A stretch of DNA of 64,000 nucleotides from Locusta migratoria (GCA_026315105.1 CM048755.1:213454333-213518332), one strand, 5' to 3'. Counted from the first letter of the stretch, positions 10,985-21,074 are shown. Translations and numbers: made by a program. Notes: generated from the sequence alone by a model not told the origin.

Positions 10985-12000
10985 TTTTAGATCTGTGTTC
11001 GTCCTATCTCTAACCTGTATCCCTTGAGATTTAGACCCTTTCTGTGTTGCCCGAGACCTTCTAACCTACAAAAAACCGTCCAGTCCGCACCACACAGCTC
11101 CGCTACCCGTGTAGCCGATCCCTGCGTGTAGTGGACTCCTGACCTATTCAGCGCAACCTGGAACCGCACCACCCAATGGAGCAACTCGATGAATCTGCAG
11201 CCCATACGGTCGCAGAACCGTCTGAGCCTGTGATTCAGACCCTGCACTCGGCTCTGTATCAGAGGTACACAGTCGGTCCTGTCAACTATGCTGCAGATGG
11301 TGAGCTCTGCTTTCCTCTTGCAAGCAAGACTGTCAATCTTTACAACTTCAGATAGCCGCTCAAACCTGAGAGAATCTCTTCAGATCCGTAGCGACCTGCA
11401 GTTGTCTGCACCCCGTACCCTTCATGGCATCCGAAAGGTCCCGTTCCACTTCTCGAATGACTCCACCCGGTATACACATGGAGTGCACGTTGGCCTTCTT
11501 TCCCTCTTTGGCAGTCATCTCTCTAAGGGGCTCCATTACCCGCCTAATGTTGGAGCTCCCAACAACGAGCAAACGCACCGTGTGTGAAAGCCCTGATCTA
11601 GCAGGCTGCGTGGTGACTTCAGGTTGAGAGAAACCATTCGGTTAAAGAACGTTGTTCTGAACAGGTAGCGCCTCAAACCTGTTCGAAAGACGTACCGGGG
11701 AGGCCTCACGATCGGGCCCCGGAATGTCTTGCACCGCTTGCCACTTACTGGAGCGACCTCCCACAAAACCACGGGTGGGGTGTCTGCCACATTGCTGGCA
11801 GTATCAGGGCATGTCGCTGCAGCAGTTTGATCGGTGGAGACGACGGGAGTCCGTTCGGTCTCCACGATCGGTCAACAACAACGACGCCTCTCGATCACAG
11901 CCTCCAGCTGTGCAACCGAGGATAACACAGCTTGAAACTGAGAGCGAAGTGTCACCAACTCAGACTGCATCCCCACACAGTAGTCACAGTCCGTATTCAT
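10985..12000 (-). pseudogene. LINE ORF1 remnant with SGNH-hydrolase-like motifs
   Basis: Start MNTDCDYCVGMQSELVTL is at 12000, followed by a heptad-like stretch and a stop after about 43 codons. Later frames read RLLVVGSSNIRRVMEPL (11575-11525, block I-like G-x-S), CIPGGVIREVERDL, and NRSGVHYTQGSATRVAEL (about 11150-11100, block V-like G-x-H). ORF1 proteins of CR1/L2 LINEs are known to carry SGNH-type esterase domains, and I infer that here. Compared with the copy at 18.46 kb, the GTND (block III) segment is deleted near 11375, so this copy could not be active. Several stops and frameshifts. Confidence 0.6.
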
Positions 12001-12448
12001 GATTGTAGTACCGATAAAACAAAACAAACTACTGTCGCGGTACACTCGAAGGAAGACTACACTGTTTCTTAAAACGCGAATTTGAATCTAATATGCACGA
12101 GAGAACAGTAGAAATTTATAAACTGAAACGAAAACGCGCAGACAAAATCAAAATACTATATGTCGCTTCTAATCAGAAGCCGGTTTCACTTATGAAATAT
12201 AAAGGCGGCGTCTGCTGCGTATCAGCTAGCGCCAAAACAGACATGATCCGGGATACCAGCAAAGATGTAAAAAGAAACTACAGACTTTATATCTCATTCC
12301 TATATACCTGGCTTTTGACTGTTAATGTTGTAACAAAAAGAGCTCTGTAGAAGCATCGTTAAAAATGTCATTTCGGTGTATTAACTAATGAAGAATTATA
12401 ATGGTATGAAGACTCACTAATAACCATAATTCAATACAATGAAAGTGT
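12001..12448. other. Possible LINE 5' UTR, otherwise nothing recognised
   Basis: Sequence upstream of the minus-strand ORF1 start. The element's true 5' end cannot be fixed. The 85-codon plus-strand frame at 12093-12350 has no recognisable domain. Confidence 0.35.
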
Positions 12449-12654
12449 GTTTCAAAAATGTTTCAAATGTTTGTATAGTCTATGGGACTTAACTACGGGG
12501 TCAACAGTCCCTAAACATACAAACTACTTATAAACTACTTACGAACTAGGACGGCACAAATATCCATGCCCCAGGGGGGATTCGAACCCCCGACCGTAGT
12601 GGCCGTGCAGAGCGTGACTGGAGCGCCTTAGTCCCCTCGGCCACCGCGGCCGGC
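12449..12654 (-). mobile_element. SINE-A with 9-bp TSD
   Basis: Reverse-oriented full-length copy (GGATTCGAACC, CCACCGCGGCCGG). TSD TGAAAGTGT at 12440-12448 and 12655-12663. Confidence 0.9.
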
Positions 12655-12663
12655 TGAAAGTGT

Positions 12664-13641
12664 TTGTACAACTTCTTTCCAACTCAGTGAACTTAACTAT
12701 TCAAACTTATGAGTGCAAATGTCGTAACACCGAGGAACCTATCAGGTTAGAATTGGAACAGCACAAATCTGGGTCATGATCAAATTCTTAATTTCTTTCA
12801 AAGAAAGTGTCAGAGAGATTGCACACAATTCTTAATGCTGTTTTCTAGGATTTATAGTGTTCGACTTTGATTTACGTATCACTGTTCGACATCCCGAAAT
12901 CTTAGTAATGCCTGTATGAGAATTAATGTACGTGGAATGTAATCTGTTTCCCTCCGCCCCCCCCCCCCACACCCTCTAGTTGTTTACAGTCGAAAATAAC
13001 AGCCTTTTTTGCGTTTTGCCACCTGTCCAAGGGAACATTTCCTTTAAATAATCACATGAAATCAGTCAGTTCTTCAACTTTTGGGATCAGTAAAATTTCT
13101 CCTGCGAAAGGGTGGGTAGGGGTTTAATCTACATATCAGATCGATGGTACATGGGCTGTTAAGGTCTCCTGGATTAGGAAGGCCAGGGTTCTAATGGTAG
13201 GTTCAGGATAACAAAGGGGTAAAAGAAGGGTGGGGGAGGGGAACATTTATTGCTCATGTCAAAAAACCTATACTGCATCTTTCTTTCGAAATTTGTCTAG
13301 GGTTACGTGGTGGGTGAGAGGGAAAGGGGTGCTTCATTTACACATGCCATTCAACTGGTCCGGAACTCATACAGAACCTCTACTGATGTTCATGCTGTTC
13401 CAGCTGCCCTCTTTTCCCTCATCCTGTGGTGTTACCACAGAGGAGTGAAAATTTGATTCATACGTGATTAAAACAGTAAAGAATCCCTTGAAGATCGCCC
13501 CCCCCCCCCAACTCCAGTTTGGCAAAACCCTAGGTACCGCAAGTGTATCTCCATAAAATAATTAAAAAGTTTTGCTTTTCTAAAAACAGCTAGTCGTCGA
13601 TTCTTGGAAGCTGGTGAGGAAGGCATCCCTCTCAACACTAT
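12664..13641. other. No gene recognised, poly-C tracts
   Basis: AT-rich flank with C runs at about 12957-12968 and 13499-13509. The only ORF is a 72-codon frame without recognisable domain. Confidence 0.45.
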
Positions 13642-13699
13642 CTACATCTACATATATACTACGCAATCCACTGTAAAGTGCGTGGCGGAGGGTACACTG

Positions 13700-14100
13700 T
13701 GTTTTGGCGTAAAGTTGGCGCCAGACGCCAGACGCAAGAAAACGATAAGAAGGCAGCGAACGACCGGCAGCCAATCGTGCATCGGCGCCGTGCCTCCTGG
13801 AGGTAGCAACTTAGAAGCGCGCCCTCTACAAGCAGCTATGTCTAGGGCGACATGACATCTGGAAAGCCACAACTGAACTCGGCTCCGAAAAAGGCAGTAA
13901 CTATGAGTGAGCGCTGTTAGCATCGAGGAAGAAGACGCCGCCGCGAGAAAAGAATATACTTTCTAGAAGTTGAGTATTTCGTATAAACATTAGTAAATAA
14001 AACTTGTGTTACTACTATGTAAAGCTGTTTTAGCTGTCCACGCATCCCACGCCTCCTGAGCAGATCTTGTCCTGAAAGATAGGCCGGGAAGGACAAAACA
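13700..14100 (+). mobile_element. Solo LTR with 5-bp TSD
   Basis: A 401-bp insert beginning TGTTTTGGCG and ending GGACAAAACA, so its ends form a TGTTTTG/CAAAACA inverted repeat. It is flanked by CACTG at 13695-13699 and 14101-14105. AATAAA near 13996 fits a polyadenylation signal in plus orientation. TG...CA ends and a 5-bp TSD are diagnostic of an LTR retrotransposon, here reduced to one LTR by recombination. Superfamily (Gypsy or Pao) cannot be told from the LTR alone. Confidence 0.85.
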
Positions 14101-14105
14101 CACTG

Positions 14106-14958
14106 TACCACCACTAGGAATTTCCTTTTCTATTCCACTCCCAAATAGAACGAGGGAAAAAATGTCTATATGCCTCCCTACGAGCACTAATTTCTCTTAT
14201 CTTGTCTTTGTGATCATTACGCAAAATGTAAATACGTGACAGGAAGATCGTTCTACATTCAGCTTCAAATTCCGGCCCTCTAAATATCTCATCAGAAATT
14301 CTCGAAAAGCACATCTTCTTTCCTCTCGCACTGGTCGAACCTACCAGTAAGGAACGTAGCTGCTCGCCTCTGAACTGCTTCTATATATTCCATTAAAATT
14401 ATCTGCTGTGGGTCCCAAACACTTGAGCAATACTGAAGACTTGGTCGTACAAGCGTTTTATACGCGGTCTCCTTTACAGATGAAGTACATCTTCCCAAAA
14501 TTCTCCCAATAAACTGAAGTCGGCTGTCCACCTTACTCACAACTGTTCTTACATGTTTGTTTCATTTCATATCGCTCTACAACGTTACAACTAGATATTT
14601 GAACGACACGACGGCATCAAGAAGCTCACTACTAATGCTGTATTCGAACACTATGGAATTGTTTTTCTTACTCATGCGCATCACCTTACATTTTTGTACA
14701 TTTAGAACTAGCTGCCATTCTTCACATCAACTTGAATTTTTGTCCAACTCATCCTGTATGCTATTACAGTCAGTGAAAGACGACACCCTCCCATACACCA
14801 CAGCATCATCAGTAAACTGTCGCAAATTATAAGTTTCTCTGTCCATCAGATCATTTATATAGATAGAAAATAATTGCGGTCCTATCACACCACCCTCGGG
14901 CACGCCTGACGATACACTCGTCTCTGATGAACACTCGCCGCGAGAATTACGTACTGCG
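14106..14958 (-). pseudogene. LINE copy 2 RT C-terminal half and 3' UTR
   Basis: Minus-strand frames read VQRRAATFLTGRFDQCERKE, SKVDSRLQFIGRILGRC and KETAYKTLVRPSLQYCSSVWD (14540-14292), and ISDEIFRGPEFEAECRTIFLS with RNDHKDKIREISARREAYR (14314-14114). These are the post-catalytic RT region and C-terminus of CR1/L2-type LINE proteins. The remaining upstream part to 14958 is recognisable but frame-disrupted, up to the insertion of copy 3. Confidence 0.75.
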
Positions 14959-16187
14959 TTCTATTATTTCTACATCTACATCTACATAGATACTCTGAAA
15001 ATCACATTTAAGTCCCTGACAGAGGGTTCATTAACCACTTTCATAACTTTTCTCTACCGTTCCATTCTCTAATAGCGCGCGGGAAGAAAGAACACCGAAA
15101 TAGTTCCGTTTTCGATCTGATTTCTCTTATTTTATTGGGATGGTCATGTCTCCCTAAGTAGGTGGGTGCTAGCAAAATATTTTCACATTCAGAAGTAAAA
15201 GTCGGTGATTGAAACTTCGAAAACAGAACACGCCGCAATGAATATCGTCTTTCTTTTAATTATTTCCACCCCAATTCGTGCAACATTTCCGCTACGCTTT
15301 CTCCCCCGTAACGTGATAAAACAAAACGAGCTGCCCTTCTCTGAACCTTCTCAATATCTTCCGTCAGTCCCACCTGGTGAGGGTCTCACAAGGGGCAACA
15401 GTAATCCAAGAGAGGACGCACAAGTGTGATGTAGGCAGTCTCTTTGGTGGAGCTGGTGCATCTTGTAAGCGTTCTGCCAATGAAACGTAACCTTTGGTTC
15501 GCCTTCCCCACAATATTTTCTATGTGTTCTCTCCAGTCAAAGTTGTTCGTAATTGTAACTCCTAGGTATTTGGTAGAATTTACGACCTTAAGGTTTGACT
15601 GATTTATCGCGTAATTGAAGTTCAGCGGATTTCTTTTAGTGGTCATGTGTATTACTTCACACTTTTCTTTGTTTAGTGTCAATTGCCAATTTTCGCACCA
15701 TGCAGAAATTTTGTCTAAATCGCTTTCCAGTTGCTTTTGATCCTCTGTTGACTTCACTAACCGATAAACGACAGCATCATCCGCGAACAGTCTAAGGGAG
15801 CTATTCAGATTATCTCCTATTATAAACACGAGGAAGAGTACGGGACCTATAACGCTTCCCTGTGGAACGCCAGATATCACTTCTGTTTTACTCGATGACT
15901 TACCGTCAGTTACAACGAACTGTGTCCTTTCTGATAGGAAATCGTGAATCAAATCGCATAATTGGAGAGATATTCCATAAGCACGCAATTTCATTAGAAG
16001 CCGCTTGTGAGGCACAGTGTCAAAAGCCTTCCGGAAATTCAGAAATATGGAATCGATTTGAGATCCCTTGTCGATGGCACTTAACACTTCATGTGAATAA
16101 AGGGCAAGCTGTTTTTCGCAAGAGCGATACATTCTGAATCCGTGTTGACTATTGGTTAATAGATCGTTCTTTTCGAGGTAGTTCATT
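14959..16187 (-). mobile_element. CR1/L2-like LINE (copy 3), 5'-truncated, nested in copy 2
   Basis: The 3' terminus is TCTACATCTACATCTACAT at about 14968. The body carries the 3' UTR and RT, and the 5' boundary is about 16187, where the sequence switches to a different LINE subfamily. It belongs to the family of copies 1, 4 and 5. TSD not resolved. Confidence 0.8.
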
Positions 16188-16207
16188 GAAGTCTTCCAGC
16201 CAATCAC
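15386..16207 (-). CDS. Partial LINE reverse transcriptase (copy 3)
   Basis: A 273-codon ORF, the longest intact RT stretch of this family here. The first seven codons come from the host LINE across the junction. Motifs in order: HGFRMYRSCEKQLAL, FLNFRKAFDTVPHKR, LSERTQFVV, SGVPQGSVIGPVLF, FADDAVVYRLVKS (FADD at about 15776-15787), WQLTLNKEKCEVIHM, STKYLGVTIT and GKANQRLRFIGRTL. The metal-binding aspartates of blocks A and C are partly preserved: FADD is intact, but block A reads FLNFRKAFD with Asn where Asp is usual. The frame stops at LLDYCCPL where VWDP would follow. The endonuclease is absent. Confidence 0.8.
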   Translation of the reverse strand: MIGWKTSMNYLEKNDLLTNSQHGFRMYRSCEKQLALYSHEVLSAIDKGSQIDSIFLNFRKAFDTVPHKRLLMKLRAYGISLQLCDLIHDFLSERTQFVVTDGKSSSKTEVISGVPQGSVIGPVLFLVFIIGDNLNSSLRLFADDAVVYRLVKSTEDQKQLESDLDKISAWCENWQLTLNKEKCEVIHMTTKRNPLNFNYAINQSNLKVVNSTKYLGVTITNNFDWREHIENIVGKANQRLRFIGRTLTRCTSSTKETAYITLVRPLLDYCCPL

Positions 16208-17052
16208 AAATCTGTGAACCTATTCCATATGCTCCAATCTTCTTTAGCAGTCTGTATTGTGGCACTGCGTCAAATGCCTTTTTGAAATCGAGAAAAACAC
16301 AATCTGCCTGTTGCACTTCATCCATGGCTTGCAAGATGTCATGTGAGAAAAGGGCAAGCTTAGTTTCACACGAACGATATTTCATAAGCCCGTGGTGATT
16401 CATAGAAAAAAGCTTTCCCGTCTCAAGGAAATTTACTATATTCGAACTGAGGAAATGTTTTAAAATTTTACAGGAAACTGATGTCAGCAACATTGGCCTG
16501 TAATATGTGGGTCAGTTCTGTTACCTTTCTTATAAACGGGAGTCACCTGCGCTTTTTTCCAATCACTAGGAACTTTTCGCTGAATTAAAGATTCGCGATA
16601 AATGCAAGCTACTTAAGAGGCCAATGCCTCAGAATACTCTTTGTAAAACTGAAGCCGCGGTGGAGTAGCCGATCGGTCTAAAGCGTCTCGCTGCGGAGCG
16701 CGCGGTTACTCGCCGTGGAGGCTCGAGTCCTCCCTGGGGCATGGGTGTGTGTGTTTGTCCGTAGGTTAGTTTACCTAGGTTTAAGTAGTTTGTAAGCTAC
16801 GGACTCATGACCACGCAGTTTGGTCCGATAGATTTACAAACATTTGAACACATTTTAAAACTGAATTGGTATTCCATCCGGACCAGGAGACTTTTTTGTA
16901 TTTAGCTCTCTCAGTTGCTTCTCTACACTGAAAATGCCTAATGCAATGTCCTCCATTTGGGAGTTAGTGCGTTGATCAAATGATGGTACATTTGCGCAAT
17001 CCTCTTCCCTGAAAAATCTCGTAAAGGTGAAATTTAGAACTTCAGCTTTCAA
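16188..17052 (-). pseudogene. LINE copy 2 RT N-terminal fragments
   Basis: 16493-16190 reads ISLTSV-like MLLTSVSCKILKHF, KYRSCETKLALFSHDIL, FLDFKKAFDAVPQYRLL and GIGSQICDWLEDF, the fingers and palm block A of the RT. After the SINE, 17052-16866 reads ELNTKKSPGPDGIPIQF, the conserved start of the RT domain, preceded by RFFREEDCANVPSFDQRT. The order on the minus strand is correct for one ORF2 interrupted by SINE 16654-16855. Confidence 0.75.
16654..16855 (+). mobile_element. SINE-B with 10-bp TSD
   Basis: Head GCCGCGGTGGAGTAGCCGA, B-box GGCTCGAGTCC, GGGGCATGGGTGTGTG linker, tail ACAAACATTTGAACACATT. TSD TAAAACTGAA at 16644-16653 and 16856-16865. Confidence 0.9.
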
Positions 17053-17238
17053 TGTTCAAATGTTTGTATAGCTCATGGGACTTAACTACGGGGTCATCAG
17101 TCCCTAAACTTACAAACTACTTATAAACTAGCTAATACTAAGGACGGCACAAATATCCATACCCGAGGGGGGATTCGAACCCCCGACCGTAGTGGCCGTG
17201 CAGACCGAGACTGGAGTGCCTCAGTCTCCCCCCCCCCC
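17051..17238 (-). mobile_element. SINE-A with 5' head replaced by poly-C, 10-bp TSD
   Basis: Standard tail and B-box, but the expected CTCGGCCACCGCGGCCGG head is replaced by a run of about 12 C. TSD TTCAGCTTTC at 17041-17050 and 17239-17248. Confidence 0.88.
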
Positions 17239-17423
17239 TTCAGCTTTCCGTTTACTTCCTTCTATTACTGCCCAGAATGATCAACGAGTGACTGAACAGT
17301 GGGCATTGACCCGCTTATCGATTTTATATAGAACCAGAATTTTTTCAAGTTCTCAGAAAGATCTTTAGCTAAGGTATGGCTGTGGTAATTATTGTGTGCT
17401 TCGCGCATCGATCTTTTTATACA

Positions 17424-17621
17424 GCCGCGGTGGAGTAGCCGAGAGGTCTAAAGCGTCTCGCTGCGGGGCGCGCGGTTGCTCGCCGTGGAGGTTCGAGTCC
17501 TCCCTGGGGCATGGGTGTGTGTGTTGTCCTTAGGTTAGTTTACCTAGGTTTAAGTAGTTTGTAAGCTACGAACTGATGACCACACAGTTTGGTCCGATAG
17601 ATTTACAGACATTTGAACATA
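17424..17621 (+). mobile_element. SINE-B with 10-bp TSD
   Basis: Close relative of the copy at 16654. TSD TTTTTATACA at 17414-17423 and 17622-17631. Confidence 0.9.
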
Positions 17622-17660
17622 TTTTTATACAAGCGCGAACTCTACTAACTTTCGAATAGA

Positions 17661-18119
17661 GATATTATGAATCTACATCATCATGCCGTCAGGCTCAAGA
17701 AGCATGAAGATGTTAGGCGGAGAATTTCTTTGCGACCCCACAAGGATAATGGCTTTGGGGAATCATAATATTAATACATGAACACAAAAAATGAAGACCT
17801 ATTTAAAATATTATTTATACAAGTAAACCAATGAAATTTACATAATTCTAAAAGGCTTTGCCATGTACGTCTACAAATCAATAATTATGTGTTTACGTTA
17901 CCGTTAAGGTTGGTAAACATAAGTAAATATTTTCACATCAACAATGCCAAAAATTTAAAAAAAATAAGAAGAAAGTGTACACTCTTGGAGGTTTCCAATT
18001 TACTAAATATTGATTGCTGAAACAGTTCTTTTGTGGTATATGACATAATTACTTTTACAGTTGAACTGCTCAAGCGGTACTGAAGTCTCAGGAGTAGATT
18101 CATGCTGAAGTACCCATAT
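17661..18119. other. No gene recognised
   Basis: AT-rich, no supported feature. Confidence 0.45.
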
Positions 18120-18460
18120 CAGTACGTGATGTAGGCTCCACGAGCGGCAGTTCAGGCGATAATTCTAGCATCCATTCGAACATACAGATGGCGAATACTG
18201 TCTCGGGATACATTATCCTTCGCCTGCTTGACATATTCATGTAGTTCTTTGAGAGTTGTGAGTTGACGTGCACACGTGTCAGTTATCCAATCATACCCCA
18301 CAAACGTTCGATTGGAAGAAGACCGGAAATCATGCTGGCAAGGCAGTTTCTGCACGTTCTGTAGTGGACATGGAGTTTCACGAGCAAACTGTGGTCCAGT
18401 ATTATGCAGGTGAAATAAGCAACTCGCTTGGTCTAAATGGTACGCGCAAACGACCATTAC
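18120..18460 (-). pseudogene. Tc1-like transposase C-terminal fragment
   Basis: Minus-strand frame reads NTGPQFARETPCPLQNVQ, KLPCQHDFRSSSNRTFV, GYDWITDTCARQLTTL and SRDSIRHLYVRMDARIIA, then past a stop TAARGAYITY. It aligns by eye with the Tc1-type end: QQDN.xPH..., LPWPA.SPDL.PIEH.WD and ...SMPRR...I.ARGG.T.Y. The catalytic Asp of QQDN and the PIEH glutamate have both decayed. Immediately followed on the plus strand by a LINE fragment at 18461, so the boundary between the two is approximate. Confidence 0.65.
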
Positions 18461-19345
18461 GTACATGCAGGCAGACTCTTTCATCGTCGCTGTCGGTACC
18501 AACGATGTGTGTCGTTTTGGATCGGAACAGATTATCTCCGGTTTTGAGAGTTTATCTGAAGTGGTAAAGACCTCAGTCTTTTGCAATATGAATGCAGAGC
18601 TCACCATCTGCAGCATAGTTGACAGGCCCGACCGTGGACCTCTGCTCCAGAGTGGAGGATTTGAATCAGAGGCTCAGACGGTTCTGCGACTGTGTACGCT
18701 GCAGATTCCTTTACTTGAGCCATCGGGTGGTGGGGTTATGTGTTCCGTTTGAATACGTCACGCATCCACTACACGCAGGAAGCGGCTGCATGGGTTGCGG
18801 GAGCTGTGTGGCGTGCACTGGGAGGTTTTTGACGCAGAAGGGCCTCGGTAACACACAAGAAGGCTCTCAGTCTCATATTGCAAAGGTCACAGAAAGGACG
18901 AGCAAAGTTGTAAATTGTCGTACCTGTGTTGAGAAGCGACAAAGTTCCAAACGCTAATAGAAAATAATGCAACTCAAATCATTATAAGTAGCCAAAGCTG
19001 GCTGAAGCCGGAGATAAGTTCCTCTGAAAATGTTCAGAAATTATAGTCTGAATAGAATAGGTGGTGGCGTATTTATTACTGTCAGAAGTGGTTTACCTTC
19101 TATCGAAATTGAAGCAGATACTACATGTGAGTTGGTATGGGTAGAGGTCATACCAAATAACAGGGAGAGATTATTAATTGGATCCTTTTATGGATTACTT
19201 GACTAAATCATTTAAAAAATTGTCATGTAATATTTTTTGTAATGTAGTATCTTGTAAAGACACCTTTACTAACCTGACACGTTCCACGTCATTACGAAGT
19301 GTCGTATTCATCATCTATGGAGCAAGTACAATCTAATCTAATCCA
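18461..19345 (+). mobile_element. LINE copy with large internal deletion (ORF1 - endonuclease start - 3' end)
   Basis: Plus strand: SFIVAVGTNDVCRFGSEQII (GTND, SGNH block III), NAELTICSIVDRPDRGPLL, then frame-disrupted ORF1 end with HYTQ-like block V. Next come NRIGGGVFITVRSGLPS and CELVWVEVIPNN of the endonuclease (about 19050-19206). The sequence then jumps to a 3' UTR-like segment ending ATCTAATCTAATCC at about 19330-19345. The RT is deleted, or the 3' part belongs to another element. It complements copy 1: the GTND block is kept here and lost there. Confidence 0.6.
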
Positions 19346-19484
19346 ACCTAGCTTCACAGGTGAACTCTCGGGAAGAGTCGCGTGGTGGCTGCGGCGGAGA
19401 CGACAGCTTCCGAGACTTTTAGGCAGTGAAATAGAACCCGAACTCGTTTGGCCGGCGGTTTCTCCGGCTTAAATATCCAGTCCG

Positions 19485-19750
19485 GCGGATGGATCTGTCG
19501 GATCTGTTTCAGCTCCGTGATTGGCGAGGAGAGGAGGGCGTTTGATGGTCCCGCCCCCTGACGTGGCTGGCCGGCTCCGCGGTACTCTTGCAGTGGCTTC
19601 TAGCGAATAGTATCCGCCAGGTTTATCTTTGTGCAGCGATAAGTTCAGCTGTTTGGCAACAAATCCCCGTTTTGTGTTGGCCGCAACCCGCGTTACTACG
19701 CTGTCGTGTAGGCTGACGATATGCTAGGAGCGAGGTGGACACAACAGTCT
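19485..19750 (+). repeat. GC-rich repeat G, copy 1
   Basis: Matches 24965-25232 in order over about 265 bp (GATCTGTCGG, TGGCTGGCCGGCT, GCCGCAACCCGCGTTACT, CGATATGCTAGG). The upstream 19350-19484 segment is also GC-rich, with a TTAAATAT box near 19470. Possibly an LTR or a promoter-like repeat. Neither TSD nor ends resolved. Confidence 0.55.
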
Positions 19751-20230
19751 TTCCCCCTACCCTGACCTACCCACTCTGGCGGTGGGTTGAACGCTCATTT
19801 CGACCCCGGAGCTTGGATTCGGCGATGAAAACGACCCAGTTGCAGGGTACACATATGGATGCATCGGGACCGTAGCAGGAAGGGCGCCCGGTCGCTTTGA
19901 TGGCAGATGTTCTGGCGGAGAGGATGCATAAACATAGTGTAAATTATGGACGTATAAGTTATGCAATGTCAGATGCATTTAAAATACCGAAGACCTAGCT
20001 GATCTTTTGCAATGTTAATCATTTCCTAAAGTTCGTGATGTAAAGAGAGCTCTGAGCAATCCATTACGTACAATGTTATCCCAAGGTTAGCAAAAGATGT
20101 CAACATCTGTTTACCGTACACATGATGTGAATAAAGAAAATTTCACATTTTGTCAGAACTCAAAAGCTGCAGAATAATTGTTCACAATATTCGCAACATT
20201 GTCTTTACTCGTATGAGCAGGTCCAATTTT
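19751..20230. other. No gene recognised
   Basis: No convincing ORF or repeat. The minus-strand 73-codon frame at 19757-19978 is unsupported. Confidence 0.4.
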
Positions 20231-20818
20231 GAAACTTCCTGGCAGAATAAAATTGTGTGCCGAAACCGGGACTCGAACCTGGGACCTTTGCCTTTCGCGG
20301 GCCAGCGCTCTACCGACTGAGCTATCCCGATACGACTCACGATGCCGCCCCACAACTTTACTTCCGCCAGTACCTTGCCTCCTACTTTTCAAACTTCACA
20401 GAAGCTCTCCTGCGAAACATGCAACACTAGCACTCCTGGAAGAAAGCATATGGTGGAGACATGGCTTAGCCACAGTCTAAGGGATGTTTCCAAAATAAAA
20501 CTTTCAGCTGCATTCTGGAAACATCCCTTAGACTGTGGCTAAGCCATGTCTCCACCATATGCTTTCTTCCAGGAGTGCTAGTGTTGCATGTTTCGCAGAA
20601 GAGCTTCTGTGAAGTTTGGAAAGTAGGAGGCGAGGTACTGGCGGAAGTAAAGTTGTGGGGCGGCATGGTGAGTCGTATCTGGATAGTTCAGTCGGTAGAG
20701 CGCTTGCCCGCGAAAGGCAAAGGTGCCAGGTTCGAGTCCCGGTTCAGGCACACAATTTGAATCTGCCAGGAAGTTTCATATCAGCGCACCCTTCGCTTCA
20801 GAGTGAAAGTTTCATTCA
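20231..20818. repeat. Large palindrome with tRNA-like sequence in each arm
   Basis: Left arm 20231 to about 20515 is the near-exact reverse complement of right arm 20516 to about 20778 (about 95 percent by eye). Centre is around TTTCAGCTGCATTCTGG. Each arm holds a tRNA-like module: GGATAGCTCAGTCGGTAGAG (A-box), an arm TTGCC...GGCAA, and B-box GGTTCGAGTCC, then CTGCCAGGAAGTTTC. The loop of the anticodon-like arm is CGCGAAA and lacks U33, so this is a tRNA-derived repeat and not a tRNA gene. The right side continues with TCAGCGCACCC...TTTCATTC, a tail shared with the copies at 56.2-56.6 and 58.75-59.08 kb. Confidence 0.85.
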
Positions 20819-20872
20819 GGCCCTATTTTGTTTTAGTTGTGTGTTAAATAATTATTATTCACGTTAAAATAT

Positions 20873-21074
20873 GGTCAAATGTTCAAATGTTTGTCAAGCT
20901 TATGGGACTTAACTACGGGGTCACCAGTCCCTAAACTTACAAACTACTTATGAACTACTTACGAACTAGGACGGCACAAATATCCATGCCCGAGGGGGGA
21001 TTCGAACCCCCGACCGTAATGGCCGTGCAGACCGTGACTGAAGCACCTCAGTTCCCTCGGCCACCGCGGCCGGC
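20873..21074 (-). mobile_element. SINE-A with 13-bp TSD
   Basis: Full-length reverse copy. TSD CACGTTAAAATAT at 20860-20872 and 21075-21087. Confidence 0.92.

Larger units (their letters stand above)
7899..12000 (-). mobile_element. CR1/L2-like LINE (copy 1), degenerate
   Basis: Minus-strand element reading ORF1 (12000 to about 10985), endonuclease (about 10900 to 9990) and RT (about 9820 to 8000), then a 3' UTR ending at TACATC-type repeats near 7900. The 3' end (GATACTCTGCGAATCACATT) matches those at 14970, 61900 and 63600. It carries SINEs at 9482-9677 and 10252-10450 and a 47-nt A run at 9825-9871. Continuity across the A run is inferred: WYTKQVRSISQYH lies on one side and AKCKRAKYPQEWQYF on the other, together resembling the linker between endonuclease and RT. 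Confidence 0.75.
13642..17660 (-). mobile_element. CR1/L2-like LINE (copy 2) broken by five insertions
   Basis: The 3' end is at about 13642 (CTACATCTACATATATACT, then the GTGGCGGAGGGTAC motif). Own sequence: 13642-13699, 14106-14958, 16188-16643, 16866-17040, 17249-17413 and 17632-17660. Insertions in order: solo LTR 13700-14100, LINE copy 3 at about 14959-16187, SINE 16654-16855, SINE 17051-17238 and SINE 17424-17621. TSDs flank the LTR and all three SINEs, so the reconstruction of one host element is well supported. The join across copy 3 rests on protein continuity only. Confidence 0.75.

Noticed and set aside
18152..18616. 154-codon minus-strand ORF taken as a single gene
   Set aside because: It spans a boundary: its start is antisense to a LINE ORF1 and only its second half is Tc1-like.
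20260..20335. Functional tRNA gene
   Set aside because: A- and B-boxes are present but the anticodon loop lacks U33. The module is repeated in inverted and tandem arrays with other sequence attached, so it is tRNA-derived.
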